Below are positions 33,913 to 42,556 of a stretch of DNA of 64,000 nucleotides, in pieces. Below the pieces are notes generated by a model. It ran no database searches and was not told where the DNA came from. It saw only the letters and a program-made list of their open reading frames with translations. Position 1 is the stretch's first letter. Every line of letters starts with the position of its first letter. The position numbers and the translations under genes were made by a program. The stretch spans positions 558,001-622,000 of the forward strand of contig NZ_JANUFF010000001.1 of the NCBI RefSeq assembly GCF_024806495.1, written 5' to 3'. This DNA is from Chryseobacterium sp. JUb7 (GTDB lineage: Bacteria; Bacteroidota; Bacteroidia; Flavobacteriales; Weeksellaceae).

Positions 33913-34752
33913 TTAACGGATGTGGTTTTTCATAAAATGCAGACTTCCTAAAGCAAGTTCATCAGCATCATAAGGCGACTTTTGCCATAGAGAAACCATT
34001 TGTTGCATACCCGGGACAGACGAAGAAAAATTCTCAAGAACCAGATTTCCTTCAAAATTGATTTCTTTTAAAGCTTTAAAAAGCTCCTGCCAGTTTACAG
34101 TTCCTTCCCCCAGCATTCCGCGGTGAGATTCTGTCATGTGAACATGTTTCAGTTTGCTTCCTGCTAAAATCACAGGATCGTAGAAATTATTTTCCTCAAT
34201 ATTCATATGAAAAGTATCGAGATGCAGAAACAGGTTATCTTTTCCTGTCTTTGAAATCATATCCAGGACATTTTTTGCCGTATTGCAGACATATGTTTCA
34301 TATCTGTTAATCGGTTCAATACCAATATTTACTCCTTTTTCCTGTGCATAGTCAGCTACCTTGCTCCAAACTTCCACGATGGTTTCAGCCTCACTTTCGG
34401 TTAATGGATTTCCCGAAAAAACACCAATTCCTCCATGCAGAACACCCCCCAGAAAATCGGCCTCCAGCTCAGATGTTTTATTTACAGCCTGCTTCATCAG
34501 CTTTTCTGCTGCTTTTGGATGTAGTGCGATATGGGCTTCTTTAGGGAGATTTAAAGAACATACAGCTTCTAGATTATTGTCTTTAAGCTGTTTCTTTACT
34601 TCTTCAGCATTAAACTCCATTGAGGCTGGCAATAATATTTCGATAAGATCGAAACCTGCCTTTGCCGTTTTTTCTATGGCATACTTCCCGGATTCAGGAT
34701 TCCAGTCTGGAGTAATCCATGAAAGAAGTGAAGCTCCAAATTTTATATTCAT
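33913..34752 (-). CDS. Sugar phosphate isomerase/epimerase, TIM barrel
   Basis: A 279-residue xylose-isomerase-like TIM barrel with metal-ligand landmarks in order: a G-G-V-L-H-G block (about 102-107), I-G-I-E-P-I-N-R-Y-E (about 142-151), H-L-D-T-F-H-M-N-I-E-E (about 182-192), H-V-H-M-T-E-S-H-R-G (about 208-217) and L-V-L-E-N-F near 242. This pattern fits ketose 3-epimerases and hydroxypyruvate isomerase-like enzymes. It is the last gene of a sugar-uptake unit (LacI, PfkB kinase, FucP symporter, porin), so it probably interconverts the sugar imported there. Confidence 0.85.
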   Translation of the reverse strand: MNIKFGASLLSWITPDWNPESGKYAIEKTAKAGFDLIEILLPASMEFNAEEVKKQLKDNNLEAVCSLNLPKEAHIALHPKAAEKLMKQAVNKTSELEADFLGGVLHGGIGVFSGNPLTESEAETIVEVWSKVADYAQEKGVNIGIEPINRYETYVCNTAKNVLDMISKTGKDNLFLHLDTFHMNIEENNFYDPVILAGSKLKHVHMTESHRGMLGEGTVNWQELFKALKEINFEGNLVLENFSSSVPGMQQMVSLWQKSPYDADELALGSLHFMKNHIR

Positions 34753-34785
34753 TATATATATTTATGTTGTTTTAAATGTGGTTGT

Positions 34786-34826
34786 GAAGCTGGATGTCAT
34801 GATCTTCCTTAATATCTTCCAGCTTC
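34786..34826. repeat. Inverted repeat between porin and isomerase genes
   Basis: GAAGCTGGA (34786-34794) is inverted as TCCAGCTTC (34818-34826) around a 23-base loop. It lies in the 93-base gap inside the operon and could stabilise or separate the two halves of the transcript. Confidence 0.5.
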
Positions 34827-34845
34827 AAGCCTGAGCTAGACTATA

Positions 34846-36252
34846 TTAAAAAATCCACCATTCGGTTCTGACCCCAAGATAAGTACCGAATCGTTTCGCT
34901 CCGGACTGTTGCAGAAATGGTGAATATAAACTATTCAGTGCCTGATCATTGTATCTTGAAACTTCAGCGATCAATCTGATGTGAGGTCTTGCCCAGACAC
35001 TTCTTTCAGCTGTCGGAACTATTGTAGGGGCCAGCACAAGCTTTACCATCGATGCAGGATCCTGAGTCCCGTCTTTTCTTGATGCGTAATGCAGCTCCGA
35101 AAGGATATGAAACCAATTGTTGAAATAATAGGTCGCTCTCAATCCCGTATTAAATTCGGATTTTTTATTGAAAATCTCCCTTTTATAATAATCAGTCGCT
35201 TTATTATCACTACCGGCTCCGCCCTTACTTTGAGTATATACCGCATAGGCATTGACAGACCATCGATCTGAAAGATTGAGTAAAATATGCTCAACGGCAG
35301 TTAAGGAATACGCCCCTTTATAAGTATTTGTAACTTCATCCGGTGCTCCGTACGTTCTCCAGGTCTGTGTATTTCCACTGTCACCACCATTTGCAATCCC
35401 AGAGCCGTATCGCAGAGAAATTTGGTTAAATGAACCCGGAAGTTTTGTTTTTAAGTTTGTATTTAATTTAGCTCCCAGAACCCAGCCGTTATCCGATGGA
35501 TATTGCTCTACAGAATTTCGTCCGGATTTATTTACGGTATGAAACTCAGCCAGTAATTTTAATTTGTTATCATTTTTGATCGGAATGGTATGTTCTAAAA
35601 CAAAAACTTCACGTTGTCGGTAAATAAGATTTTTAGAACCACTGATGACATTCGTGTACGAATATGGCGTTGAATTACTCGCAGCCGTATCAATAGCCGC
35701 AGGGAAAAACATTGAAAATCTTGTATTTTTATGTCGCACCCCCCATCCTGTCGCCGAATGGTCATCAAAGTAAAAATAATCTGCAATATGTACATCATCA
35801 TATCTCAGCCATCTCGAACCGGCCCAGACATCCCAGTCACTCCCCATAATATTCCTGGCTTCTACGAAAGCTTCCGGCAATGCGATGATCATCCCCTGAT
35901 TGGATTTTGTATCTACATTTCCTAAAAAAGTACCTCCTGAATAAAAGCTTAATCTGGTCTGCAAATCTATTTTAGTAGACTTTGTACTGTCCCCACCTAC
36001 AACAGGTGTAAAATGGAATGCCGGTAAAAAATCCACATAATCACCCTGATCCATTCTTCCTCCCAGTGACCCTTGATTATTAAGGTTTAATTGTCTGCCT
36101 GTTCTCCCATCTGCATTCGGAGAATAAGCAGCTCCTATTCTACCCGTAGTCCCAAAAGAAAATTTCTTATTGGTAATGACAATCTGGGCACCAAAACCCT
36201 GGCTGAGTAGAATTAACAGTAATACCCAGCCTTTAAATTTTGTATTTTCCAT
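34846..36252 (-). CDS. Maltoporin-like carbohydrate porin
   Basis: Outer-membrane beta-barrel of 468 residues: signal peptide (about 1-22), alternating-hydrophobicity strands throughout, the LamB-like segment S-R-W-L-R-Y-D-D-V-H-I-A-D-Y-F-Y near residue 146 and a C-terminal phenylalanine (W-W-I-F) for barrel insertion. It probably admits mono- or disaccharides passively, in place of a SusCD pair. It follows the FucP-type symporter by 3 bases, so the two are cotranscribed as outer- and inner-membrane steps of one uptake route. Confidence 0.82.
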   Translation of the reverse strand: MENTKFKGWVLLLILLSQGFGAQIVITNKKFSFGTTGRIGAAYSPNADGRTGRQLNLNNQGSLGGRMDQGDYVDFLPAFHFTPVVGGDSTKSTKIDLQTRLSFYSGGTFLGNVDTKSNQGMIIALPEAFVEARNIMGSDWDVWAGSRWLRYDDVHIADYFYFDDHSATGWGVRHKNTRFSMFFPAAIDTAASNSTPYSYTNVISGSKNLIYRQREVFVLEHTIPIKNDNKLKLLAEFHTVNKSGRNSVEQYPSDNGWVLGAKLNTNLKTKLPGSFNQISLRYGSGIANGGDSGNTQTWRTYGAPDEVTNTYKGAYSLTAVEHILLNLSDRWSVNAYAVYTQSKGGAGSDNKATDYYKREIFNKKSEFNTGLRATYYFNNWFHILSELHYASRKDGTQDPASMVKLVLAPTIVPTAERSVWARPHIRLIAEVSRYNDQALNSLYSPFLQQSGAKRFGTYLGVRTEWWIF

Positions 36253-36255
36253 TGC

Positions 36256-37500
36256 TTATTTGATGGTTTTAGGCTTATAGAATTTCACCGCAAACAAGAT
36301 GATAATCACATAACAGATGATCGGCAAAAGATAAGAATGGGCTACATCTTTTTCAGCCAGTTTACCCATGATTGGAGTAAAGAATGCTCCGCCAAACATC
36401 GCCATTACCAGGAAAGATGATGCCTGCTGTACTTTACCGCCTAATTTTTTTAATCCAAGACTGAAAATGGTAGGATACATTACGCTTAAGAATAAATTAA
36501 GCAAGATTAAGCTGATGAAAGAAACCCAACCGAAACTTTGAGAAATAATTAAACAAAGTACAATATTACAGGCTGTAAAAATGGCCAATACTTTATGAGG
36601 CGCAATATATCGCATTAAAAATGTTCCGATAAACCTTCCCACCATCATCATTGCCATACTGATCGAAAAATAATAGGTTGCCTGAGATTCCTGCATATGC
36701 ATTTTTTCAACACTGTAATTGATAAAAAACGCCCATGTTCCACCCTGTGCAGCCACATTAAAAAACTGAGCGATTACCGCGAAAACAAAATGTCTCTGCT
36801 TCCAAAGCGGAGCACCGGGATCAACATTTTCTGCATGCTCCTCTCCCGCTACATGCTCAAGCATCTCAATCTCTTCCGCATGCGGATCTTTTAAATCAGG
36901 AACTTTAATAAATGAAAAAGCAACTGCTAAAATCAGGATGATAACGCCAATCCATGTATAAAGACTTTTTACAGAATCCAAAGAATGATCGTCTGCTGCG
37001 CCTCCAAAAATAAAAAATCCACCTAGCAAAGGGCCTACAATAGCTCCCAATCCATTAAAAGACTGAGCGAAATTAACTCTCTGATCACTTGTTTTTTCAT
37101 CTCCCAGTGCTGCAACAAAAGGGTGTGCCACGGTTTCAAGTGTTGCCATTCCCAATGCCAAAATAAATAAAGCGACCCTGAAAAAGCCAAAAGAAGCACT
37201 GTTCGCAGCCGGTACAAAGAGGAAACATCCTCCTGCAAATAGAATTAATCCAAGAATAACTCCCATTTTATAACCAAACTTTTTCATAAAAAGTCCTGCC
37301 GGAATTCCCATCAATGCATAAGCTCCAAAAATGGAGAGCTGCACAAGTCCGGATTTCGATTTGGATATATGAAGGACATTCTGAAAGTGTTTATTCAAAA
37401 TATCCCCCATTGTAAGGGCAATCGCCCAAAAGAAGAATAATGAAGTTACGAAAGCCAATACAACCAGGTATTTTTTTTCAGTAAATTTTGCTGTGTTCAT
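36256..37500 (-). CDS. FucP-type sugar:H+ symporter (MFS)
   Basis: Inner-membrane symporter of 414 residues with twelve helices. FucP-family landmarks: the N-terminal F-F-F-W-A-I-A-L-T-M-G-D block near 20-31 and Q-S-F-N-G-L-G-A-I-V-G-P-L-L-G-G near 145. Members carry fucose, glucose, galactose or fructose. Neighbouring PfkB kinase and LacI regulator favour a ketose such as fructose, by inference only. The 158 bases upstream hold no LacI-type palindrome, and I see no clear -7 box. Confidence 0.88.
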   Translation of the reverse strand: MNTAKFTEKKYLVVLAFVTSLFFFWAIALTMGDILNKHFQNVLHISKSKSGLVQLSIFGAYALMGIPAGLFMKKFGYKMGVILGLILFAGGCFLFVPAANSASFGFFRVALFILALGMATLETVAHPFVAALGDEKTSDQRVNFAQSFNGLGAIVGPLLGGFFIFGGAADDHSLDSVKSLYTWIGVIILILAVAFSFIKVPDLKDPHAEEIEMLEHVAGEEHAENVDPGAPLWKQRHFVFAVIAQFFNVAAQGGTWAFFINYSVEKMHMQESQATYYFSISMAMMMVGRFIGTFLMRYIAPHKVLAIFTACNIVLCLIISQSFGWVSFISLILLNLFLSVMYPTIFSLGLKKLGGKVQQASSFLVMAMFGGAFFTPIMGKLAEKDVAHSYLLPIICYVIIILFAVKFYKPKTIK

Positions 37501-37658
37501 AGATGTGTTTTTACTGTTAAATATTTATCAATATGTGATCTTTAATCTGATTTTCAGATAAGAGTATTATGCTTAGATTGTTTCGAAAGTGGAATTATAC
37601 GTAAAGAATAACTTCCTTCATTGGTCTTCCGGCTTCATGATCTTACAGAGATCCCAGT

Positions 37659-38552
37659 CTATCTGTTTTTGAATGTTTCAAATTCTTCACGATCGTAGTC
37701 AGGACAGGCACCTGATTTTGATGTAATAAATGCTCCCAGGGATATGGCATGATTCATAATTTCTTCCGGAGATTTTTCCAGAATCCTTTTTGATACAAAA
37801 CCGGAAAGAAAAGCGTCTCCGCTTCCTACCGTATCTGCAATTTCAATAGGAACTGCCGAAAAACCATAGTTGGTATCTCCTTTGAAGTATCTTGCTCCTT
37901 TGCTGCCTTTCGTAAGGATGATTTCTTTAATATCGAAATGCTTTTGGATAAAAGCCGCGGTTTCATCTTCACTCTTATATTCTTCCCCCAGAAATTCCAT
38001 GATCTGCCTCATTTCCGCTTTATTCATTTTAACAATATCCGCTTCGTGAAGGAGCTGCTTAATAAGATCAACATCAATGAAAGGAGGTCTGAAATTCACA
38101 TCAAAAACCTTAAGTTTTGCAAATTTCAAAAGTTGTAAAAGTGTTTCTCTCGTTTTTTCATTTCTGGCAGACAGACTTCCGAAAACAAAGGCTTCTGCCT
38201 TTGAAATGAGTTCTTCATGTTCGGGCAAAAATTCGATATAGTCCCAGGCTACATGATTGATGATTTCATAGCTTGCTTCGTTATGTTCATCTATTTTTGC
38301 AATCACTGTACTTGTCGGGTGCTCATTATCAACCTGAATATAATCTGTGGTAATTCCCCAGCTCTTAATCTGGTCTGTTAATTTCTTTCCAAGTTCATCA
38401 TTTCCTATTCGGCTCAGCATTTTAACATCAATACCCATTTTATAGATATTGTAAGCTGCATTAAACGGCGCCCCTCCGGCTTTAGCTCCTTTTGGAAAAA
38501 TATCCCAAAGAACTTCACCGAAACAGACTACGTATGGATTTTCATTTATCAT
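37659..38552 (-). CDS. PfkB family carbohydrate kinase, fructokinase-like
   Basis: A 297-residue ribokinase-fold kinase. The N-terminal sugar-binding motif G-G-A-P-F-N-A-A is at 26-33 and the C-terminal anion-hole motif D-T-V-G-S-G-D-A-F has catalytic Asp246. C-F-G-E-V-L-W-D near the start is typical of fructokinases. It would phosphorylate the sugar imported by the downstream symporter. It lies 34 bases after lacI on the same strand, and a perfect LacI-type palindrome sits between them. Confidence 0.88.
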   Translation of the reverse strand: MINENPYVVCFGEVLWDIFPKGAKAGGAPFNAAYNIYKMGIDVKMLSRIGNDELGKKLTDQIKSWGITTDYIQVDNEHPTSTVIAKIDEHNEASYEIINHVAWDYIEFLPEHEELISKAEAFVFGSLSARNEKTRETLLQLLKFAKLKVFDVNFRPPFIDVDLIKQLLHEADIVKMNKAEMRQIMEFLGEEYKSEDETAAFIQKHFDIKEIILTKGSKGARYFKGDTNYGFSAVPIEIADTVGSGDAFLSGFVSKRILEKSPEEIMNHAISLGAFITSKSGACPDYDREEFETFKNR

Positions 38553-38556
38553 AAGG

Positions 38557-38568
38557 TTAAACGTTTAA
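38557..38568. promoter_or_regulatory. LacI-type operator at the kinase gene
   Basis: TTAAACGTTTAA is a perfect 12-bp palindrome with the central CG typical of LacI/GalR sites, 5 bases upstream of the kinase ATG. A repressor bound here would block either initiation or read-through from lacI. Confidence 0.65.
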
Positions 38569-38586
38569 ATTATTTGTTAATTTTTT

Positions 38587-39588
38587 TTAATCTATAGAAC
38601 TTTTTTCAACTAATTTAGCTGGAAAAGTAATTTTCTTTCCGTCAACTGTATAAGTATTAATTTGGTTATCAAGTAATTCTATTGCCTCTTTAGCCATTTC
38701 AATCAATGGTTGCTGAACAAAACTTATTTCTGTAGGAAAAAGTTTATACGCTTCAGTTTCATCGAAAGCAATGACGGAAACGTCGTCCGGAACTTTAATA
38801 TTGTGCTTAATAAAATAGCTTAGGCCTGCAATTCCGAGTTTATTACTTGAAAAATAAATTACCGTCTTCTTTGATTTTAAATCAAGATTTTCTTTTAAAG
38901 CCGCCTGAACATCGGCAGTGATATGATCAATACCCACCAATAATTTTTTAATTGAAATCTTGGAATCAGCAACCCCTTTTTCAAAACCTTCCTGTCTGTC
39001 TAGCAAGTGTGGAAGCTTTGTATCATATCCTACATAAATAATTTCTTCAAAATCTTTTCCCAGCAAATAGCTGCAGATGTACTCCGAAATTTCAGAATTG
39101 TTAATCATGATCCCGGGAATGTTCACGTTTTTCAGATAGCGGTCAATCGTTACAATCGGATATTCTTCTTTAACCAATTTTAAGATAGATTCATCTGAAT
39201 TCACTACAGGAGCTACGATCATCCCGTCAACTTGCTGTTCCGAAAAAAGCTCGGTCAGTTTTTTAAATTTTTCAGGATTTTCATCCGAACTTCCAATCAA
39301 TAAAGTGTAGCCGTATTTCATAGCTTCATCTTCGATGCAACGGGCAATACTGGAGTAGAAATCATTTGAAATATCTGCCAGAATTAATCCGATCAATTTG
39401 CTTTTGCTCATTTTTAAACTTTTAGCAATTTTATTCGGAGTATAATTAATCGTTTCAGCTACTTCAAATATTTTTTGTTTCGTGGCTTCACTGATTCTGC
39501 TTCCTTCTTTTTTGTTTAAGACATAAGAAACCGTTGCAACGGAAACCCCTGCAATTCTTGCGATGTCTTTTATGGAAGCTCTTTTCAT
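38587..39588 (-). CDS. LacI family transcriptional regulator
   Basis: Sugar-responsive repressor of 333 residues. The N-terminal helix-turn-helix (S-I-K-D-I-A-R-I-A-G-V-S-V-A-T-V-S-Y-V-L-N) is at 4-24, with the hinge helix near 50-60 and a periplasmic-binding-protein-like effector domain from 62 on. Two palindromes of the LacI kind, 38557-38568 and 39815-39826, flank it. It probably represses itself and the kinase/uptake genes until a sugar or its phosphate binds. Confidence 0.92.
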   Translation of the reverse strand: MKRASIKDIARIAGVSVATVSYVLNKKEGSRISEATKQKIFEVAETINYTPNKIAKSLKMSKSKLIGLILADISNDFYSSIARCIEDEAMKYGYTLLIGSSDENPEKFKKLTELFSEQQVDGMIVAPVVNSDESILKLVKEEYPIVTIDRYLKNVNIPGIMINNSEISEYICSYLLGKDFEEIIYVGYDTKLPHLLDRQEGFEKGVADSKISIKKLLVGIDHITADVQAALKENLDLKSKKTVIYFSSNKLGIAGLSYFIKHNIKVPDDVSVIAFDETEAYKLFPTEISFVQQPLIEMAKEAIELLDNQINTYTVDGKKITFPAKLVEKSSID

Positions 39589-39605
39589 AGTATTGATTTA
39601 CAGTG

Positions 39606-39637
39606 CAAAAGTATCTTATAAAATATATAAAAAACAA
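39606..39637 (-). promoter_or_regulatory. Promoter for lacI
   Basis: On the minus strand TTG (39637-39635), 21-base spacer, then TACTTTTG (39613-39606), 17 bases before the lacI start. Confidence 0.6.
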
Positions 39638-39814
39638 TAGGTTAAATTTCTTGGTCATTTCAGAAAAAAGTGTATTTTCGCAATTTTTTAAAATTAAAAA
39701 ATTAAAAAGGTTAAATATCTAATATTCAAATATTTAAACAACCACACAAACATAACATTAATTTAATATTAAATGTTAATTAATAATTCAGTTTAGGTTT
39801 AATGTAAATTTTGG

Positions 39815-39826
39815 TTAAACGTTTAT
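39815..39826. promoter_or_regulatory. Second LacI-type operator
   Basis: TTAAACGTTTAT matches the perfect operator at 38557 in 11 of 12 bases. It lies 227 bases upstream of lacI and 67 bases before the -7 box of the divergent Crp/Fnr gene, so it could permit looping or control in the other direction. Confidence 0.55.
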
Positions 39827-39892
39827 GCATTAAAATATTGAAATTTTTTCAAAATATGTTGTGTTTCCTTTTCATAACCTTAGAAAAACTGA

Positions 39893-39900
39893 TAATTTTG
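39893..39900 (+). promoter_or_regulatory. -7 promoter box for the second Crp/Fnr gene
   Basis: TAATTTTG, 19 bases before the ATG at 39920. Confidence 0.5.
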
Positions 39901-39919
39901 AACTAAGAATTCTCCATCT

Positions 39920-40483
39920 ATGAGTATTGACGAAATCATTGACAGCATTTATCCGCTTCCTGTTCTTTCTAAAGAAAACCTGAAAAAACATATTACAGAA
40001 GTTTCTTATCCTAAAAACTTCTGTCTGATGGAGGCGGATAAAGTGATTCCCTATCTGTATTTTATAAAAAAAGGAATTGTACGTGCCTATGCTTCAAGAG
40101 AGGAAAATGAAATTACCTTCTGGTTTGGAACCGAAGGAGAAACGGTAGTTTCTATGAAGAGCTATGTGGAAGATAAACCTGGTTATGAAAATATAGAACT
40201 TCTGGAAAACTGTGAGCTTTATCAGCTTGAAACAGAAAGCCTCCGTGAATTATTCGGTGAAGATATTCATATCGCTAACTGGGGAAGGAAATTTGCAGAA
40301 AGAGAGCTTGTAAAAACTGAAGAATTAATCATTTCCAGACAATATAAGACAGCACTCGAACGATATTCTGATCTTATGAGAGAGAAGCCTCATCTATTAA
40401 GAAGAGTTCAGCTGGGGTATATTGCTTCCTATTTAGGCATCACGCAGGTTAGCTTAAGCAGAATTCGGGCGGAGTTCAGATAA
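39920..40483 (+). CDS. Crp/Fnr family transcriptional regulator
   Basis: A 187-residue regulator with a cyclic-nucleotide-binding-like N-terminal roll (about 20-115) and a C-terminal helix-turn-helix (about 155-187, G-Y-I-A-S-Y-L-G-I-T-Q-V-S-L-S-R-I-R). The layout is that of many short Bacteroidota Crp-like proteins without a recognisable cAMP-binding arginine-serine pair. The next gene downstream is a Gdx/SugE-type exporter, a possible target, with 97 bases between them. Confidence 0.88.
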   Translation: MSIDEIIDSIYPLPVLSKENLKKHITEVSYPKNFCLMEADKVIPYLYFIKKGIVRAYASREENEITFWFGTEGETVVSMKSYVEDKPGYENIELLENCELYQLETESLRELFGEDIHIANWGRKFAERELVKTEELIISRQYKTALERYSDLMREKPHLLRRVQLGYIASYLGITQVSLSRIRAEFR

Positions 40484-40580
40484 TATGGTATCGATTAAGA
40501 TAAAATATTTTCATTTTTTAACAATTGTAAAATTTTTCCGGTTCAGAAATACGGAACTTTGCAGAAGAAAATTATTAAAA

Positions 40581-40910
40581 ATGAATTGGATTATCTTGGT
40601 TATCGCAGGATTATTTGAAGTCGCTTTCGCTTCATGTTTAGGAAAAGTAAAAGAAACCTCAGGAACAAGCATGTATTTCTGGTTTGCCGGTTTCTTAGTA
40701 TCACTTACGATCAGTATGCTGTTATTGATCAAAGCAACTCAAACATTACCCATCGGAACCGCTTATGCTGTCTGGACAGGAATCGGTGCAGTAGGAACTG
40801 TATTGATGGGGGTTTTCTTCTTTAAAGATCCTGTAAGTTTCTGGAGAATTTTCTTTATTGTTACTTTAATTGGTTCTGTAGTGGGTTTAAAAGCAGTTTC
40901 ATCTCATTAA
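40581..40910 (+). CDS. Small multidrug resistance exporter, Gdx/SugE subtype
   Basis: Four-helix inner-membrane exporter of 109 residues that works as an antiparallel dimer. The coupling glutamate is Glu13 (G-L-F-E-V), and the block T-L-P-I-G-T-A-Y-A-V-W-T-G-I-G-A-V-G-T is that of the Gdx/SugE guanidinium exporters rather than EmrE. The start at the ATG 40581 gives the standard length; an in-frame upstream extension from 40485 would add a non-family tail. No guanidine riboswitch is visible upstream. Confidence 0.9.
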   Translation: MNWIILVIAGLFEVAFASCLGKVKETSGTSMYFWFAGFLVSLTISMLLLIKATQTLPIGTAYAVWTGIGAVGTVLMGVFFFKDPVSFWRIFFIVTLIGSVVGLKAVSSH

Positions 40911-40954
40911 AACAGATATCAATCTCTATACTATTAAAGATTTAACTTAAATTT

Positions 40955-40987
40955 AAAAACCGTTTTCTATTTGGAGAACGGTTTTGC
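40955..40987 (+). terminator. Terminator after the SMR gene
   Basis: AAAACCGTTTTC pairs with GAGAACGGTTTT with one mismatch, ending in T-rich sequence. Confidence 0.7.
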
Positions 40988-41011
40988 TTTAGATGAACCG
41001 TTTTATTTTCA

Positions 41012-41019
41012 TACTTTTG
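41012..41019 (+). promoter_or_regulatory. -7 box deciding the start of the next gene
   Basis: TACTTTTG lies 15 bases before the ATG at 41035 and downstream of an earlier in-frame ATG at 40993. The later ATG is therefore the start. Confidence 0.6.
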
Positions 41020-41034
41020 GTGAAACTTTTAATT

Positions 41035-41739
41035 ATGAAGAAAATTTTATTTTTTTTACTAGCCAACGGTCTTTTGACTGCACAGACTTCAGAGCTACTG
41101 TCTACCAATTGGTATATTGCAAAAATCGTCACTAACGGACAAACAGAAAATACGCCAGCCATTGATACGGGAGTTCCAACATCAAATTTTAATCCGGACG
41201 GTAATAACGGGTATACTTTTAATTCAAGATATTATAATACTTCCGTTCTTTCCCTTGGATTTGTATCCGGTACAAATAATTTCATGAAAACTGGTTCGGC
41301 CTGCACGTTAGCTTACTATATGGGGAATAATGCAACAGCTGTAAATTCCTATGATCAAAAAAACTGCAATTTATTTATCACACCTTCTGCCGGAGCTCAA
41401 TATACTTATCAGATTGTGAATAATGGCAATGTAAAAACATTAATTATTACAGACCCGTCGGGCAATCAGGTTCATTACAATAATGCAGTATTAGAAACTA
41501 AAGAAAATATAACTGCTAAAAAATCTCTGTCACTCTACCCTAACCCTGTAAAGGAAATATTAACAATAGATCATATTGATAAAAATCTATCTGTGAAAAT
41601 CTTTGACTTATCAGGAAAACTTATTTATCAAACCATCAGTAAGGATAAAAAAATTGATATTAACACTAATATCCTTCAGAAAGGACAATACCTTATAACG
41701 GTTGAAAATTATCAGACTCTACCTTTTATTAAGGAATAG
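41035..41739 (+). CDS. T9SS-sorted secreted protein, lipocalin-like
   Basis: Exported protein of 234 residues: signal peptide (1-17, cut before Q-T-S), a beta-rich domain of about 140 residues opening L-L-S-T-N-W-Y-I-A-K-I as in lipocalin-like families, and a type A T9SS sorting domain from about residue 162 (L-S-L-Y-P-N-P-V-K-E onward, ending F-I-K-E). It would be delivered to the cell surface or medium. No function is known. It has its own promoter and a convergent terminator. Confidence 0.85.
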   Translation: MKKILFFLLANGLLTAQTSELLSTNWYIAKIVTNGQTENTPAIDTGVPTSNFNPDGNNGYTFNSRYYNTSVLSLGFVSGTNNFMKTGSACTLAYYMGNNATAVNSYDQKNCNLFITPSAGAQYTYQIVNNGNVKTLIITDPSGNQVHYNNAVLETKENITAKKSLSLYPNPVKEILTIDHIDKNLSVKIFDLSGKLIYQTISKDKKIDINTNILQKGQYLITVENYQTLPFIKE

Positions 41740-41756
41740 TCTAAACTCCATAAAAC

Positions 41757-41790
41757 AAAAAACCGTCTCCATTTTGAAGACGGTTTTATT
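41757..41790. terminator. Convergent terminator
   Basis: AAAACCGTCT (41759-41768) pairs with AGACGGTTTT (41778-41787), with A and T flanks serving both strands. Confidence 0.85.
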
Positions 41791-42556
41791 ATTTTTTGAA
41801 AACCAAAGGTAAGATTTCGTTTTTTCTTAGCCCGTATTTTTTTATTTCTTCTTCTGAAAATTTCTGAGAATATAAATTAGGATCAGCTTCAAAACCTGCT
41901 TTTCTTAAACGATCAAAATAATCCATTCCGTACCAGCGCACATGGTCGTACTGGCCAAAATGCTTCTGACGCTCCTTAGGATCTTTAATGTTGAAATCTT
42001 CATAGGTTTTTTCATGAGAATTTCTCATCGGCACCTGTAGAATTCCCCATCCTCCGGGTCGCATCACGCGATAAAGTTCGCTCATTGCTTTTGCATCATC
42101 TTCAATATGTTCCAGCACATGATTACAAAATATAATATCAAAACTTTCATCCGGAAAAGGAAGATCCAGAATATCTGCTTTTACATCAACAATCGGCGAA
42201 AACAGATCTGCAGAGATATAATTCAGATTACTCATTCTCTTAAATTTCTTCAAAAATTCCTGTTCCGGCGCGATATGAAGTACTTTATGATTTTTAATAA
42301 AAAAATCTGTTTCGTTCTGAAGATACAGCCACATCTGACGGTGCCTCTCCAGACTTAAAGTTCCCGGAGACAATGCATTTTCACGCTGTTTTCCATACCC
42401 ATAAGGAAGAAACTTGCGGTAAGATCTTCCATCGATAGGATCGTAAAAATTGTCGCCTTTAAAAAACTGATAAATAAGAGGTCTTGCCCAGATACTCATT
42501 TTGATAAGCCATGGACGCGGAATTTTATTTAGTAAAAGCTTTGTTACTTTTTTCAT
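41789..42556 (-). CDS. Class I SAM-dependent methyltransferase
   Basis: A 255-residue methyltransferase. The acidic and post-motif region D-I-I-F-C-N-H-V-L-E-H-I-E-D-D-A-K-A-M-S (about 138-157) and R-V-M-R-P-G-G-W-G near 163 are clear, as in Methyltransf_11 proteins. Motif I is weak (V-L-H-I-A-P-E-Q near 92), a variant seen in some Bacteroidota members. The substrate is unknown. Its ATG overlaps the stop of the methionine aminopeptidase gene by one base (TAATG), so the two are translationally coupled. Confidence 0.85.
   Translation of the reverse strand: MKKVTKLLLNKIPRPWLIKMSIWARPLIYQFFKGDNFYDPIDGRSYRKFLPYGYGKQRENALSPGTLSLERHRQMWLYLQNETDFFIKNHKVLHIAPEQEFLKKFKRMSNLNYISADLFSPIVDVKADILDLPFPDESFDIIFCNHVLEHIEDDAKAMSELYRVMRPGGWGILQVPMRNSHEKTYEDFNIKDPKERQKHFGQYDHVRWYGMDYFDRLRKAGFEADPNLYSQKFSEEEIKKYGLRKNEILPLVFKK

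Larger units (their letters stand above)
39589..39919. other. Divergent intergenic region, 331 bases
   Basis: Very AT-rich, with no open frame I would call a gene. It holds the lacI promoter on the left, a LacI-type palindrome at 39815-39826 and the -7 box of the Crp/Fnr gene on the right. Confidence 0.7.

Noticed and set aside
40484..40580. Guanidine riboswitch before the Gdx/SugE-type exporter
   Set aside because: The 97-base region lacks the conserved ACGR-type or other guanidine motifs I would expect; none recognised.
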